NCBI RefSeq assembly: GCF_015840715.1
Contig: NZ_CP060397.1
Coordinates: 2,562,686 to 2,626,685, forward strand
DNA length: 64,000 bases
Reading direction: 5' to 3'
DNA from: Synechococcus sp. CBW1004
GTDB lineage: Bacteria; Cyanobacteriota; Cyanobacteriia; PCC-6307; Cyanobiaceae
A program made the translations under genes and the position numbers. Shown one piece after another: positions 8,215-17,756 of the stretch (its first letter is position 1; every line of letters begins with the position of its first letter). The notes under the pieces were generated by a model that was given only the letters and a program-made list of their open reading frames with translations, was not told the DNA's origin and searched no databases.

Positions 8215-8281
8215 CGGAGCGCCTCCGCCAAGCCTGGCTAAGGACCAGCTGGATCGCGGTCGTCAGCGCAACCCGCTGGAA

Positions 8282-9391
8282 CTACACATCTGGTGACAAA
8301 TACACCGTACGCTCTTCACGAGCTGAGCGGTAGGTGGCGGTCAGCAGTTCCAGGCTGCGCAGCCCAGCATGCCCGTCGCACAGTGGTACGTCCTTGCCCT
8401 GCAGCACATCGAGGATGTTGGCGTAGTAGGGCGGATGACCAAAGCCATAGATGTTGGTGGTGTGATAGCTGGCGGACTCCACCAGTTCATCATCGGGGCT
8501 GTGATCGGCGAAGTGCCATTGCTCAATCCGGTTGACCGCCGCTCCACCGACGCGCACTGTGCCGGTCTCTCCCAGAAGGGTGATTGAGCCCTCCATGTTC
8601 TTCGGGTAGGTGAGCATCGTCACTGCCATCGTGCCGAGGGCTCCGCAGCGCCAGCGCAGCTGCAGCGCCGCCGTGTCCTCCACCTCGATCGCGCGGCCGA
8701 TCGTGGCGATCGAGGCGCTGACGCACGCCACCGGACCCACGAGCCAGTCGAGAAGGTCCACATAGTGGCTTGCCTGGTTCATCAGGGCGCCGCCATCCAT
8801 AGCCCGGGTGCCGCGCCAAGCATCCTGGTCGTAGTAGCTCTGCGGCCTCTGCCAGAACACGTTGACCGTGACCATCGCCAACTGCCCGAACCGCTTGGCC
8901 TGGAGCTGCCGTCTGACCAGTTGCAGGGTGCTGTTGCAGCGGTTCTGCTTGACCACGAACAGCCGGACTCCGGCGGCGTCACAGGCGCGCACCATCGCCT
9001 GACCATCGGTCCAGCGGGTGGCCATCGGCTTTTCGGTGCACACGTGCAGCCCCGCTTCAGCGGCGGCGATGGTCTGTTCCGGATGGAGGCCGCTGGGGGT
9101 CGCCAGCACCACCAGGTCAACGTCCAGGCGGCCGGCCCGCACGGCACTCAGCAGTTCCGCGTCGCTGCAGAACCGGGCGGGGGGCGTGGCGGCCAGCCCG
9201 GGACTGGCGTCGCCTAGCAGTGCTGCCGCTTTCTCCAGGCGGTCGCGCTGGGGATCACAGAGAGCCACCAGCTCAGCCCGCCGGTGTTCCAGCGCGATCG
9301 CCTTGATGTGATTGGCGCTGATGCGCCCGCAGCCCACCATGGCGATGCGGATCTTGCGATCGCGGATCGGGGCTATCGGTTGAAGCTGCAT
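8282..9391 (-). CDS. Gfo/Idh/MocA dehydrogenase, WbpB/WlbA-like
   Basis: A 369-residue protein. It begins with a Rossmann fold (IRIAMVGCGRISANHIKAI) and has the EKP signature (HVCTEKPMATRWTDGQ), which carries the catalytic-region Lys. The C-terminal domain includes MNQASHYVDLLDWLVG, where the conserved His is expected. The phrase FVVKQNRCNSTLQLVRRQ resembles the WlbA/WbpB type, which oxidises UDP-GlcNAc-uronate at C3. Its neighbours are the dehydrogenase, acetyltransferase and 2-epimerase of the same pathway, which supports that role. The start MQLQPIAPIRDRK at 9391 was chosen because the frame upstream is low-complexity. It is the last gene of the run before the truncated ndhH. Confidence 0.83.
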   Translation of the reverse strand: MQLQPIAPIRDRKIRIAMVGCGRISANHIKAIALEHRRAELVALCDPQRDRLEKAAALLGDASPGLAATPPARFCSDAELLSAVRAGRLDVDLVVLATPSGLHPEQTIAAAEAGLHVCTEKPMATRWTDGQAMVRACDAAGVRLFVVKQNRCNSTLQLVRRQLQAKRFGQLAMVTVNVFWQRPQSYYDQDAWRGTRAMDGGALMNQASHYVDLLDWLVGPVACVSASIATIGRAIEVEDTAALQLRWRCGALGTMAVTMLTYPKNMEGSITLLGETGTVRVGGAAVNRIEQWHFADHSPDDELVESASYHTTNIYGFGHPPYYANILDVLQGKDVPLCDGHAGLRSLELLTATYRSAREERTVYLSPDV

Positions 9392-9446
9392 ACAGGCCGG
9401 TGGGTCAAGGTGCCGTCGGGGTGGGGGGGGGGGCGCCGCCGCCGGA

Positions 9447-10561
9447 TCAGGGCCCTGTGCCATGAGCCTGGAGCCGCTGCATGCTCGCCACGATCCTCTT
9501 GGCGGCGTGCCCGTCTCCATACAAAGCGGGCCGGGGCTGCCGGCGATCGAAAGCCAGCTGCTGCATGATCTCCCTGAGCATGGCCTCGGGATCTGCCGGG
9601 TCGGCCAGCCGGTTCCAGCCATTGGCCAGCAGCTCCACCCACTCGGTGTTGCGCCGCACCGTCACGCAGGGGGTGCCCTGTAGGTAGGCCTCCTTCTGCA
9701 TGCCTCCCGAATCAGTGACCACCAATGCCGCCCAACGCTCCAGCAGCAGCATCGCCAGAAAGCCGAGCGGCTCGACCTGGCGCAGATCGGAAAGCAGTGT
9801 CTCCAGACCATGCCGGCGGATCGCGGCACGGGTGCGTGGGTGCAGCGGCAGCAGCACCTGACATGGGGCTGCGTTCAGGGCCGTGAGGACGGCGCACAGC
9901 CGTTGGGGGTCATCAGTGTTCTCGGCGCGGTGAATGGTGGCGAGGATGAACGGACCCTCCGGCAGATCGAGAGCCGCCAGCAAATCCGCCGCCTGCCTTT
10001 CAGCTTGCTTGCTGAAGATCCGGGCCGCGTCGGCCATCACGTCACCGGTGCGTACGATCCTTGCCGAGGCGATGCCCTCCCGCTCCAAATGGGCCACAGC
10101 GCTGTCGGTTGGGGCAAAACAGAGATCGGCCAGGTGATCGGTGAGCACCCGGTTCTGCTCCTCTGGCTGGTGGCGGTCGAAGGAGCGCAAGCCGGCTTCC
10201 ACATGCAGCACCGGGATCTTCAGCTTGCTCGCCGCCAGAGCACCAGCGAGGGTGGAATTGGTATCGCCGTACACAAGCACCGCATCGGGTTTGTCCCTCA
10301 GCAGCACGGTCTCGATCGCTTCCAGCATGCGGCCGGTGTTAGCGCCATGGCTGTGGCCGCCGATTCCCAGTTGAAAGGTCGGATCCGCCATGCCCAGTTC
10401 GGAAAAAAACGGCCTGACATGGCGTTGTCGTAATGCTGGCCCGTGTGCAGCAGTCGCTCCTGTATCGGCTGCGCGCCCCCATGGGTTGACCGGATGGCGC
10501 GACTCACGGCAGCGGCCTTGATGAACTGAGGCCGGGCCCCCACCACGGTGATCAGTTGCAT
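9447..10561 (-). CDS. UDP-N-acetylglucosamine 2-epimerase-like (WbpI/WecB), frameshifted
   Basis: The N-terminal frame (10561 down to about 10403) reads [20 protein letters not shown] and LLHTGQHYDNAMSGRFF. The second frame (open from 10391) continues with LGIGGHSHGANTGRMLEAIE, VYGDTNSTLAGALAASKL, HVEAGLRSFD, PEEQNRVLTDHL, TIHRAENTD and VTDSGGMQKEAYLQGTPC. All are hallmarks of non-hydrolysing 2-epimerases. The frames meet at a run of seven T (complement of 10403-10409). Eight T, or a -1 slip on the perfect heptamer T TTT TTT, restores a ~371-residue protein. The start overlaps the preceding gene's stop by one base, which suggests coupled translation. It could be a pseudogene, a sequencing error, or a slippage-regulated gene. 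Confidence 0.87.
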
Positions 10562-11877
10562 CAGGCGCGGATCACTCCAGGCTCAGATGTGTAGCGACCG
10601 CGGCTGTCAATCAGCAATGCCGCAGCATTGAGGATCAGCTCATAATCGAAGCTGTCGTGATCCGTGCAGAGCACGACAGCATCGAAGCCGGCGATGCTTT
10701 CTGCACTGAGCGGAAGGGACCGCAAGTTAAATGAATGCTTCTCGATAGGAGGAAATATGGGTACGTAGGGGTCGCTGTAGTGCACGATCGCTCCCTTCGA
10801 CTGCAGCTGTTCCATGATCTCCAAGGCTGGGGACTCCCGGATGTCCTCAATGTTCTTTTTGTAGGCGATTCCAAGCAAAAGAATGCGGCTGCCCCTGAGC
10901 GCTTTCTCCGACTGATTCAGGGCGTCATTGATGGTGCGAACCACATGGCCTGGCATGGCTGCATTGATTTCGCCGGCCAGTTCTATGAAGCGTGTGTGCA
11001 TGCCAAGCTCGCGGGCCTTCCAGGCGAGGAAATAGGGGTCGATCGGGACACAGTGGCCACCGATCCCGGGTCCGGGGTAATAGGGCGCAAAGCCGAAGGG
11101 TTTGGTCGCTGCTGCTCGGATGACCTCATGCAGATCAATGTTCATCCGATCGGCCAAGAGCTTGAGTTCATTCATCAGGCCGATGTTCACGGCGCGCTGA
11201 ATGTTCTCGACCAGTTTGGTGAATTCGGCACTTCGTGTGCTGCTTACCGGCACCAGGTCTCGGATCACATGTTCATAGAGGGTCAGTCCCACTTCCAGGC
11301 AGGTGGTTGTGCTGCCGGCGATCAGCTTGGGGATCGTGGCTGTGCTGAAACTTGCGTTGCCTGGGTCTTCACGCTCCGGCGAGTACACCAGAAACACATC
11401 TTCGCCAACCTTCAGGCCTCGGGCCTCGATCCTTGGCCGCAGCACTTCTTCTGTGGTGCCTGGATAGGTGGTGCTCTCCAGGCTGATCACCTGCCCCGGT
11501 CGCAGATGAATCGCGAGCGCCTCCAGGGTGGCGTGGATGGAACTCAGATCTGGCTCCCGGAAGCGGGTCAGCGGCGTCGGCACGCACAGGATGAGCGCAT
11601 CCGCCGTCGCGGCAAGGCGGACATCGAGCGTTGCTTCCAGCAGCCCAGCAGAGCGGGCGTTGGCAACACGCTGATCGTCAATGTGGTGCAGGTAGCTCCG
11701 CCCCTGTTGGAGCGCCTCCACCTTGCTGGCATCGATGTCCAGTCCCAGAACGGAATAGCCGCTTTCCGTGAAGCTGAGTGCCAGGGGAAGCCCGACATAG
11801 CCGAGGCCCACTACGGCGATGCGTGCCTCTTTGCTCCGTAGCCTTTGCAGCAATGCGCTGGAGATCTCCATCGCCAT
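10561..11877 (-). CDS. Nucleotide sugar dehydrogenase, WbpA-like
   Basis: A 438-residue protein of the UDP-glucose/UDP-ManNAc dehydrogenase family. The NAD-binding motif is [17 protein letters not shown]. The central helix contains [23 protein letters not shown]. The catalytic Cys is in [15 protein letters not shown]. The UDP-binding C-terminal domain contains [19 protein letters not shown]. It oxidises the C6 hydroxyl of a UDP-sugar to a carboxylate in two NAD-dependent steps. The sequence type ([13 protein letters not shown] and the GIGGHCVP form) together with the neighbours favours UDP-GlcNAc 6-dehydrogenase (WbpA). It starts 2 bases after the acetyltransferase ends and overlaps the next gene by one base, so it is mid-operon. 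Confidence 0.88.
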   Translation of the reverse strand: MAMEISSALLQRLRSKEARIAVVGLGYVGLPLALSFTESGYSVLGLDIDASKVEALQQGRSYLHHIDDQRVANARSAGLLEATLDVRLAATADALILCVPTPLTRFREPDLSSIHATLEALAIHLRPGQVISLESTTYPGTTEEVLRPRIEARGLKVGEDVFLVYSPEREDPGNASFSTATIPKLIAGSTTTCLEVGLTLYEHVIRDLVPVSSTRSAEFTKLVENIQRAVNIGLMNELKLLADRMNIDLHEVIRAAATKPFGFAPYYPGPGIGGHCVPIDPYFLAWKARELGMHTRFIELAGEINAAMPGHVVRTINDALNQSEKALRGSRILLLGIAYKKNIEDIRESPALEIMEQLQSKGAIVHYSDPYVPIFPPIEKHSFNLRSLPLSAESIAGFDAVVLCTDHDSFDYELILNAAALLIDSRGRYTSEPGVIRA

Positions 11878-11879
11878 CC

Positions 11880-12485
11880 TCAGGCCCGGGATGCAGCGGA
11901 AGTGCAGAGCAACCGATCTCCACTCAGGAGGTATCGATCACCGTTGTGTGGGCAGCACCATTCTCCCTCACCCTGCAGAGGTAGAGGAATGCGCTCGCCA
12001 TGGGCGCTCATCCAGCCCATCTGCCGGGCTGGCACTCCTGCCATGATCGCAAAAGGCTTGACGTCACGGGTGACCACGGCGCCGGCAGCGATGAAAGCGT
12101 AGCTGCCGATGACGCAGCCACAAAGGATCGTGCAATTGGCTCCGAGACTGGCGCCGCGTTGTACCAGGGTCGAGCGGTATTCGTGTCTGCGGCTCACTGC
12201 CGAACGGGGATTGATCACATTGGTGAATACCATGCTCGGTCCGCAGAAAACATCGTCCTCCAAGGTGACGTTGTCATAGACCGAGACGTTGTTCTGGATC
12301 TTGACGTTGCTGCCAATCAGGACGCGGTTCCCGACATAGACGTTCTGGCCAAATGAGCATCGTTCACCGATGATGGCCCCGGCGCAGATATGCACCCAGT
12401 GCCAGATGCGGCAGTCGGCAGCGATTGTGGCCCCCTCATCCACAATGGCCGTGGGGTCAACCTGGACCGTTGAATGCAGGGCCAT
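11880..12485 (-). CDS. Left-handed beta-helix N-acetyltransferase, WbpD/WlbB-like
   Basis: A 201-residue protein built of hexapeptide repeats from about residue 10 to 150 (for example [31 protein letters not shown] in pieces, then [16 protein letters not shown]). It ends the helix with [43 protein letters not shown] and the active-site-like His region match the WbpD/WlbB group, which acetylate the 3-amino group of UDP-GlcNAc3NA with acetyl-CoA. It is the first gene of the minus-strand run wbpD-wbpA-wbpI-wbpB, and its upstream region (12486-12884) should carry the promoter. Confidence 0.83.
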   Translation of the reverse strand: MALHSTVQVDPTAIVDEGATIAADCRIWHWVHICAGAIIGERCSFGQNVYVGNRVLIGSNVKIQNNVSVYDNVTLEDDVFCGPSMVFTNVINPRSAVSRRHEYRSTLVQRGASLGANCTILCGCVIGSYAFIAAGAVVTRDVKPFAIMAGVPARQMGWMSAHGERIPLPLQGEGEWCCPHNGDRYLLSGDRLLCTSAASRA

Positions 12486-12884
12486 CAGTAACAGAACGTG
12501 AGTCGATTGGGACTGGGGGATTGGGGGGCAGGGCACGCGCCTCGCGTCATCTCTGCGGTCGCGACTTTTTCTGCCTTTAAGCCAGAAATTCTAGGCTGCG
12601 CTGGTGCGAGCATCCTGCTTCCCATCCGTGGATTCTGCTTTGAGCGTCTATCCAGGTGCTGCCAAAGCGATTCGAGATGATCGGGGATGCTCCCAGGAGC
12701 GTAGGGCATGGGCCTGTTGAGCGCAGAACCTCAACCAGCTTCAAGTGCATGGGTTGTTGTCGGTCGGCATCGCTTGCCAGTCGATCCAGGTCTCGCTGTC
12801 ATGAGATCGCCGGGAGGCCATGGCCCTTGCAGACTCAGCGATGATGGATTCGAATCACCCCTGCTTTGACACAAGGCAATCTCG
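12486..12884. promoter_or_regulatory. Divergent intergenic region between wbp operon and glycosyltransferase
   Basis: About 400 bases, less GC-rich than the window average, separating the divergent start codons of the acetyltransferase and the glycosyltransferase, so both promoters should lie here. On the minus strand a -10-like TAGAAT is at 12588-12593, roughly 100 bases before the wbpD start, but I see no good -35. On the plus strand TTTGACA at about 12867 is too close to the start to serve it. AAGG eight bases before the ATG at 12885 can act as ribosome binding site. No gene is seen inside. Confidence 0.45.
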
Positions 12885-14066
12885 ATGAGCGCGCTGCAGC
12901 ACAACAGTCAGACCAGCGAGCCACGGCAGGAGGTTCTGGTGATCAGTTTTTCGCCACTGCATCGAGATCCCCGTGTTAGGCGCCAGATCGAGGCCCTTTC
13001 GCAGGACTATCGCGTTCATGCCGCGGGATTGACCGACCCCTGTCTGCCCGGAGTCTCGTTCACCGCGTTGCGACCGCTGTGGGCCAACCGATTCTGGTCG
13101 CTTGTTCAGGCGTGGCTGATGCTTCTGCGCTGCTACAGCCTCATGGATACTCTGATGCCGCGGATGCGTCACGGCCGCAGAGTTTTGTCGCCGTTGGCGG
13201 TGCATTGCAAGGTGATCATCGCCAACGATATCGATGCACTGCCCCTGGCTCATCAGTTGGCTGGGGCTGGCGTGGTTCTCTATGACGCCCATGAATATTC
13301 GCCAGGGCAGAATCTCTTCACCTGGCGCTGGCGATTCTTCCATTACCCCTATCGGCTTTGGGCCTGCAAGCAATGGATGCCACGCTCCTTTCGCTGCATC
13401 ACTGTCAACCAGCCGATCGCGGAGGCCTATCGATCGCTCTGTGGCGTGAGCTGCTCGATTTCCATGAACATGCCCAATCGCTATGCGCTTGATCCCAGGC
13501 CGACCGATCCAGATCGGATCCGTCTGATTCACCATGGTGGCGCCGCACCCATGCGGCAGCTTGAGCGCTTGATTGCCATGGTCGGATACCTGGATCAGCG
13601 ATTTACCCTTACATTCATGTTAATGGCGCCCGACGACAGTCCCTATCTGCGCAAGCTCAAACACCTGGCGCGCATGCATGGCGATCGAATCAGGTTCGAT
13701 CCACCCGTGGCCTTTGACTCTATTGTTCCCACCATTCGTCACTATGACATGGGGGTCTGTCTGCTGCCCTCGACCACGACAAACCTCAGGCTCGCCCTGC
13801 CCAATAAGCTGTTTGAGTTCATTCAGGCGAGGCTTGCCGTTGCCGTCAGTCCGAACCCCGCCATGGCTGCTCTCGTCCGTGAGCATGGTGTCGGCATCGT
13901 CAGTGATGAGAACTCGCCTCAATCCATGGCCCGAATTCTCAACGGGCTGACATCAGAGCAGATTGATCAGATGCGTCAGCGGAGTCATCTCGCTGCTGCC
14001 AGCCTGAACAGCGATGTTGTGGCTGCGGATTGGCGTGCCTGGGTGGCGGAGGCGATGGCCTCATGA
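12885..14066 (+). CDS. Glycosyltransferase (GT-B fold, group 1-like)
   Basis: A 393-residue protein. The N-terminal half contains EVLVISFSPLHRDPRVRRQIEAL, the usual start of GT4-like enzymes, and the acceptor-domain segment VVLYDAHEYSPGQ. The C-terminal half contains RLIHHGGAAPMRQLERLIAMV (the donor-domain start), then LPNKLFEFIQARLAVAVSPN, where a Glu would be expected to contact the nucleotide sugar. No membrane segment is seen, so it probably acts at the inner face of the cytoplasmic membrane in building a surface polysaccharide. The donor sugar is unknown. It is transcribed away from the wbp genes. Confidence 0.85.
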   Translation: MSALQHNSQTSEPRQEVLVISFSPLHRDPRVRRQIEALSQDYRVHAAGLTDPCLPGVSFTALRPLWANRFWSLVQAWLMLLRCYSLMDTLMPRMRHGRRVLSPLAVHCKVIIANDIDALPLAHQLAGAGVVLYDAHEYSPGQNLFTWRWRFFHYPYRLWACKQWMPRSFRCITVNQPIAEAYRSLCGVSCSISMNMPNRYALDPRPTDPDRIRLIHHGGAAPMRQLERLIAMVGYLDQRFTLTFMLMAPDDSPYLRKLKHLARMHGDRIRFDPPVAFDSIVPTIRHYDMGVCLLPSTTTNLRLALPNKLFEFIQARLAVAVSPNPAMAALVREHGVGIVSDENSPQSMARILNGLTSEQIDQMRQRSHLAAASLNSDVVAADWRAWVAEAMAS

Positions 14067-14148
14067 CCGCAGCCTTGCCAGGCGCCAGTCGCTTCAGGGG
14101 ATGCGTCGCGTCCTCGGCCTGGCGTCGATCCTGTTCTGCGCCAGCCTT

Positions 14149-15267
14149 TCAGGACCTGCTGTGCTGATTGGCATTGTGCAATTCGGTGTACAGCCTGTTC
14201 AGTCGTGCCTGCATGTGATTCCAGTCGTATTCGGCTTCAATCGCTGCACGGCCGGCCTGGCCCATGCGGTCGGCTTCGTCGGGATGCGTGAGAATCCAGT
14301 CGATGGCTGCGCTCACCGCTTCCGAGCCTTCCTCTGGGGAGACCAGCAGCCCGCAGTGATGGCGCTGGATCACCTCGCGTGCAAACTTCAGGTTCGAGGC
14401 GATCACGGGAATGCCGGCCGCCATGTATTCAAACAGCTTATTGCTGCTGGAGTTCTCTTCATCGCCCTGCAGGTCGTGAATCAACAATCCTGCACGTGAC
14501 TGACTGAGCAGCTGCTGGACCTGGATTCTGTCGATCAGGCCCCATTCGGCGACACGGCGCCATCCGGGTCTCCTGATGATCTGATCCCGATACTCGGGTG
14601 GATACCATTTGCCGGCCAAGGCCAATCTGCAGGTGGAGTTGGCGACGGCATCCACCATCACTTCGACGCAGCGGTCTTTGGACAGCACGCCGATGTAACT
14701 GACCAGGAGCTCTCTTTCGCTGGAGCGAATTGTTCCGGGCTTGAGTTCGTCGGGTCGCACATGATTTTCGATGACGACAGCTTTCTTCGTCCTCAGGTTG
14801 CTGAGCATGTGTGGCGCGGCTACCGTGCAGGCATTCAGATTGCGGCAGGCGCATTGTTCCAAAAGGCCATAGGCCCATGCCAGAAGCTCTTTCAGCAGCC
14901 ACGGCAGGTTGGATGCCTTTCTGAGGTGGAGGCGGTAGTACTCATGGATGTCATAGATGACGCATTGGCCGCATCGTCGGGCCACCAGTGCCCCGGGAAT
15001 GAGCTCGGGATCGTGAAAATGCAGGATCTCGTGCCGCGCTTGGATCGCGCGTCGCCACATCGCTGCAGCCGTGAGACTGGCGCGTTGCAGGCGACTGCGC
15101 GGTTGTCCAAGATCAACGATCTGAATGCCCCTGCAGCGTTCGTCGCCCCGTCCATCGGCCACATAGAGGGTCACGGCATGGCCAGCCTCTGCCAGTGCTG
15201 AGCACATCTTCTTCGCGATGCGTGTGTCGTCACGCGGGTGAACCGTGCTCAGGTGCGCGATGTTCAT
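14149..15267 (-). CDS. Glycosyltransferase, GT4-like
   Basis: A 372-residue protein. The N-terminus reads MNIAHLSTVHPRDDTRIAKKM, a common opening for GT4 enzymes (HPxxDxRI), followed by ILHFHDPELIPGAL and VIYDIHEYYRLHLRK. The donor domain includes LLVSYIGVLSKDRCVEVMVDA, the motif EENSSSNKLFEYMAAGIPVIASN and GLLVSPEEGSEA, matching the EX7E region. The ATG at 15267 was preferred over 15291 because it begins the family motif directly. It converges with the other glycosyltransferase (82 bases between the stops) and is the island gene closest to the intact ndhH. Confidence 0.87.
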   Translation of the reverse strand: MNIAHLSTVHPRDDTRIAKKMCSALAEAGHAVTLYVADGRGDERCRGIQIVDLGQPRSRLQRASLTAAAMWRRAIQARHEILHFHDPELIPGALVARRCGQCVIYDIHEYYRLHLRKASNLPWLLKELLAWAYGLLEQCACRNLNACTVAAPHMLSNLRTKKAVVIENHVRPDELKPGTIRSSERELLVSYIGVLSKDRCVEVMVDAVANSTCRLALAGKWYPPEYRDQIIRRPGWRRVAEWGLIDRIQVQQLLSQSRAGLLIHDLQGDEENSSSNKLFEYMAAGIPVIASNLKFAREVIQRHHCGLLVSPEEGSEAVSAAIDWILTHPDEADRMGQAGRAAIEAEYDWNHMQARLNRLYTELHNANQHSRS

Positions 15268-15761
15268 GTCATCTCCTTTTTGCTCTGCCATGAACTGGCG
15301 GGACTGCAGTCCATCGCCGCTTGAAGCGATCTGCTCTCGCCGTGAAGCACGGGCGAGATGAACGCTCCTGATGCGCGCAGGCAGCCCAAGGCTTGCATCG
15401 GAATAGGCTGAACCCTGCGTTGGCCTATAGGTTCTGATGGTGGGGATGGCCTCAAGGACCGGGGCGCGTGCAGACAGGCTCTCACGGATTGGCGCTCGGA
15501 TTGAGTCCCCACGTTCTGGTTACAGCTTTTCCACTGTCATTGCTTGCGTCCTTGCCTGGCGGCAGAGCGCGGGCAGGGCGGGTGTCATCACGGCGGTTCC
15601 CCACAGGCTCCAACGGTTGTGCTGTAGGCCCTGTTGCCGCTGCAGGGGGCCCAAGGCCCGGTATTGGTGCGCAACCAGCGAGTCCGTATTGCTGGCTTGT
15701 GGCCATGTGGGAACAGGCTCATTCGCCAGTGATCCAACGGCCAGTGGTGCGCGTGGTGGCC
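15268..15761. other. Gene-free stretch between island and ndhH stop
   Basis: About 490 bases with no supportable gene on either strand. The long minus-strand frame crossing it is an out-of-frame extension from ndhH. It holds the junction between the polysaccharide genes and ndhH and must contain the promoter of the leftward glycosyltransferase. I see no tRNA, integrase or clear hairpin. Confidence 0.5.
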
Positions 15762-16293
15762 TCAGCGATCCACCGAGCCCATGATCACGTCGATGGAGCC
15801 GAGGATGGCCATGATGTCGGCCACCTTGTTGCCCTTGAGGATGTGGGGCAGGATCTGGAGGTTGTTGAGATCGGCCGCGCGGATCTTGAAGCGCCAGGGG
15901 GTGACGTCGTCGTTGCCCAGGATGAACACACCGATCTCTCCTTTGCCGGATTCCAGGCGGGTGTAGAGCTCGCCGCTGGGGATCTTGAAGGTGGGCGCCA
16001 CCTTCTTGGCGACGTACTGATAGTCGAAGCCCGACCATTCGCTCCCCTTGCCCTCGGCCATGCGCCGCGCCTCCAGGTTTTCGGTGGGGCCGCCGGGGAT
16101 CATCTCGATCGCCTGCCTGAGGATCTTCAGTGACTCGCGCATCTCCTGGATGCGCACGCGATAGCGGGCGAAGCAGTCTCCCTCCTTCTCCCAGGCCACA
16201 TTCCAGTCGAAGTCGTCGTAGCACTCGTAGTGATCGACCTTGCGTAGATCCCAGGGCACCCCTGAGGCGCGCAGCATGGGCCCCGAGAGGCTC
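15762..16293 (-). repeat. Direct repeat B (3' part of intact ndhH)
   Basis: Right member of the ~533-bp imperfect direct repeat with 7682-8214, in the same orientation. Roughly 92% of bases agree in my hand alignment, with the two mismatches in the 59 bases next to the stop rising to about nine in the 60-base block at the far end. Confidence 0.93.
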
Positions 16294-16946
16294 CAGTTGA
16301 TCGCCTGCTCGCGCGTGACCGTGCCCAGGCCCTCAATCCGCCTGCGGAAGATTGGGTTGTTGGTGATCAGCTTCTCGTATTCGTCGATTTTCGGGCCGAA
16401 CCAGTCGCAGAAATCCCTGCACTTCTCCAGCCAGCCATAGGGGAGATCCACCGCCACCCCGCCGATGCGGAAGTAGTTGTTGTTGATCAGTCGTTGTCCC
16501 GTGGCTGCTTCCCAGAGGTCGTAGATCATCTCCCGCTCGCGGAAGATGTAGAAGAACGGTGTCTGTGCCCCCACGTCCGCCAGGAAGGGGCCAAGCCAGA
16601 GCAGGTGATTGGCGATGCGGTTCAGCTCCAGCATCAGCACGCGGATGTAGCTGGCCCGCTTCGGCACCTTGATGTCGGCCAGGCGCTCGGGTGCGTTGAC
16701 GACGATCGCCTCGTAGAACATGCCGGCCGCGTAGTCCATGCGGCTCACGTACGGCACGTACATGACGCTGGTGCGGTTCTCGGCGATCTTCTCCATGCCG
16801 CGGTGCAGGTAGCCGATCACCGGCTCGCAGTCGACCACGTCCTCGCCGTCAAGCGTCACCACCAGCCGCAGCACCCCGTGCATCGAGGGGTGATGGGGGC
16901 CGAAGTTGACCACCATCGGCTCGGTTCTGGTCTCGAGCTGGGTCAT
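15762..16946 (-). CDS. ndhH: NAD(P)H-quinone oxidoreductase subunit H (49-kDa subunit)
   Basis: A full-length 394-residue NdhH, the quinone-site subunit of the peripheral arm of cyanobacterial NDH-1, which works in respiration and cyclic electron flow at the thylakoid membrane. Family hallmarks: [23 protein letters not shown] near the start, [12 protein letters not shown] at about residue 45, and a conserved C-terminus ending [18 protein letters not shown], the usual end of this protein. It stands alone here, with vapBC between it and rsmH. Its last ~530 bases are repeated in diverged form at 7682-8214. Confidence 0.97.
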   Translation of the reverse strand: MTQLETRTEPMVVNFGPHHPSMHGVLRLVVTLDGEDVVDCEPVIGYLHRGMEKIAENRTSVMYVPYVSRMDYAAGMFYEAIVVNAPERLADIKVPKRASYIRVLMLELNRIANHLLWLGPFLADVGAQTPFFYIFREREMIYDLWEAATGQRLINNNYFRIGGVAVDLPYGWLEKCRDFCDWFGPKIDEYEKLITNNPIFRRRIEGLGTVTREQAINWSLSGPMLRASGVPWDLRKVDHYECYDDFDWNVAWEKEGDCFARYRVRIQEMRESLKILRQAIEMIPGGPTENLEARRMAEGKGSEWSGFDYQYVAKKVAPTFKIPSGELYTRLESGKGEIGVFILGNDDVTPWRFKIRAADLNNLQILPHILKGNKVADIMAILGSIDVIMGSVDR

Positions 16947-17048
16947 GGCGCCCGCTGCAGCTTGGGAAGGTGCGCCATCCTAGGGAGATCGCCGGCGGCT
17001 GCCTGTTCCCCGTGGTTGCCGTGGCGACCTTTGGGCATGCGGCGTGAC

Positions 17049-17465
17049 TCAGGGGGCCAGCGCCGGCTCCAGATCCGTGGCGGCGAAGTCCTCGCCCTTG
17101 AACAGCAGCGGCACCTGCAGGGCCTTCGCCAGCCCGTAGCAGAAGCAGTCGCCCAGGTTGAGGCTCGCCGCGTGTCGGCCCTTGCCGTAGATGCGCCAGC
17201 CCTGCAGGGCCCAGTGCATCTGCTCCTTGTCGAGGGGCACCAGTTCCACCCGGAGGCTCAGCAGAAGCTGCTCGATCTCACTGGGTTTGACGGCGTGACG
17301 CACGCTTTCAGCCACCAGGCTCAGCTCCAGCCGGGTGGCGGTGCTCAGGTACAGGGCTGAAGCCCGCACGGCCGCGTCCAGAAGGACCTCGGCGTCGCTC
17401 TCTTGCAGCAGCACCGCCATCAAGGCCGAGGTGTCCACGACCAGGGCGCTGTTCAGCTGGCTCAT
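17049..17465 (-). CDS. vapC: VapC-type PIN-domain toxin
   Basis: A 138-residue PIN-domain protein. The acidic residues of the RNase site are visible: Asp in [16 protein letters not shown] at the start, Glu in [14 protein letters not shown], and Asp in [19 protein letters not shown], followed by [15 protein letters not shown], the usual PIN end. VapC toxins cut RNA (often tRNA or rRNA) and are held inactive by the partner encoded just upstream. The start codon overlaps the antitoxin stop by four bases (ATGA), a sign of translational coupling. Confidence 0.92.
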   Translation of the reverse strand: MSQLNSALVVDTSALMAVLLQESDAEVLLDAAVRASALYLSTATRLELSLVAESVRHAVKPSEIEQLLLSLRVELVPLDKEQMHWALQGWRIYGKGRHAASLNLGDCFCYGLAKALQVPLLFKGEDFAATDLEPALAP

Positions 17466-17731
17466 TTTGGCAGCCCGTCCTCGTCATAGAGGGCGTCCTG
17501 CAGCTCCTTGCTGGAGAGACCCTGCCATTCGTTCCTGGCGCTGACGCGGGCGCAGATGGCGCGAATCGCCGCCTTTCTGGCCTCGATGGCGGAGGGCGGT
17601 TCCGTGCTGGGGCAGCGCTCGAGTTCGGCCCGCAGGGCCTGCCGCACCGCGTCGGTGACGGTGGTGGAGCGCCGCGCCGCCAGCTCGCGGGCCATGGCGT
17701 GCACCTCGGGATCCTTGATGTTCATGCCCAT
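17462..17731 (-). CDS. vapB: VapB-type antitoxin
   Basis: An 89-residue protein. The N-terminus [20 protein letters not shown] and [17 protein letters not shown] matches the ribbon-helix-helix-like VapB/Rv0623 (PSK) antitoxins found upstream of vapC. The C-terminal half ([20 protein letters not shown] to the end) should wrap the toxin active site. A second start lies two codons in, at 17725. The DNA-binding N-terminus and the palindrome at 17757-17783 suggest autorepression of the pair. Confidence 0.88.
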   Translation of the reverse strand: MGMNIKDPEVHAMARELAARRSTTVTDAVRQALRAELERCPSTEPPSAIEARKAAIRAICARVSARNEWQGLSSKELQDALYDEDGLPK

Positions 17732-17756
17732 GGCGGAGGCTCCCTGGCTCCCGGGA

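Noticed and set aside
12835-12860. T-loop-like sequence GGATTCGAATCA suggesting a tRNA end
   Set aside because: No matching acceptor, anticodon or D arm can be folded around it, unlike the fragment at 6905-6953.
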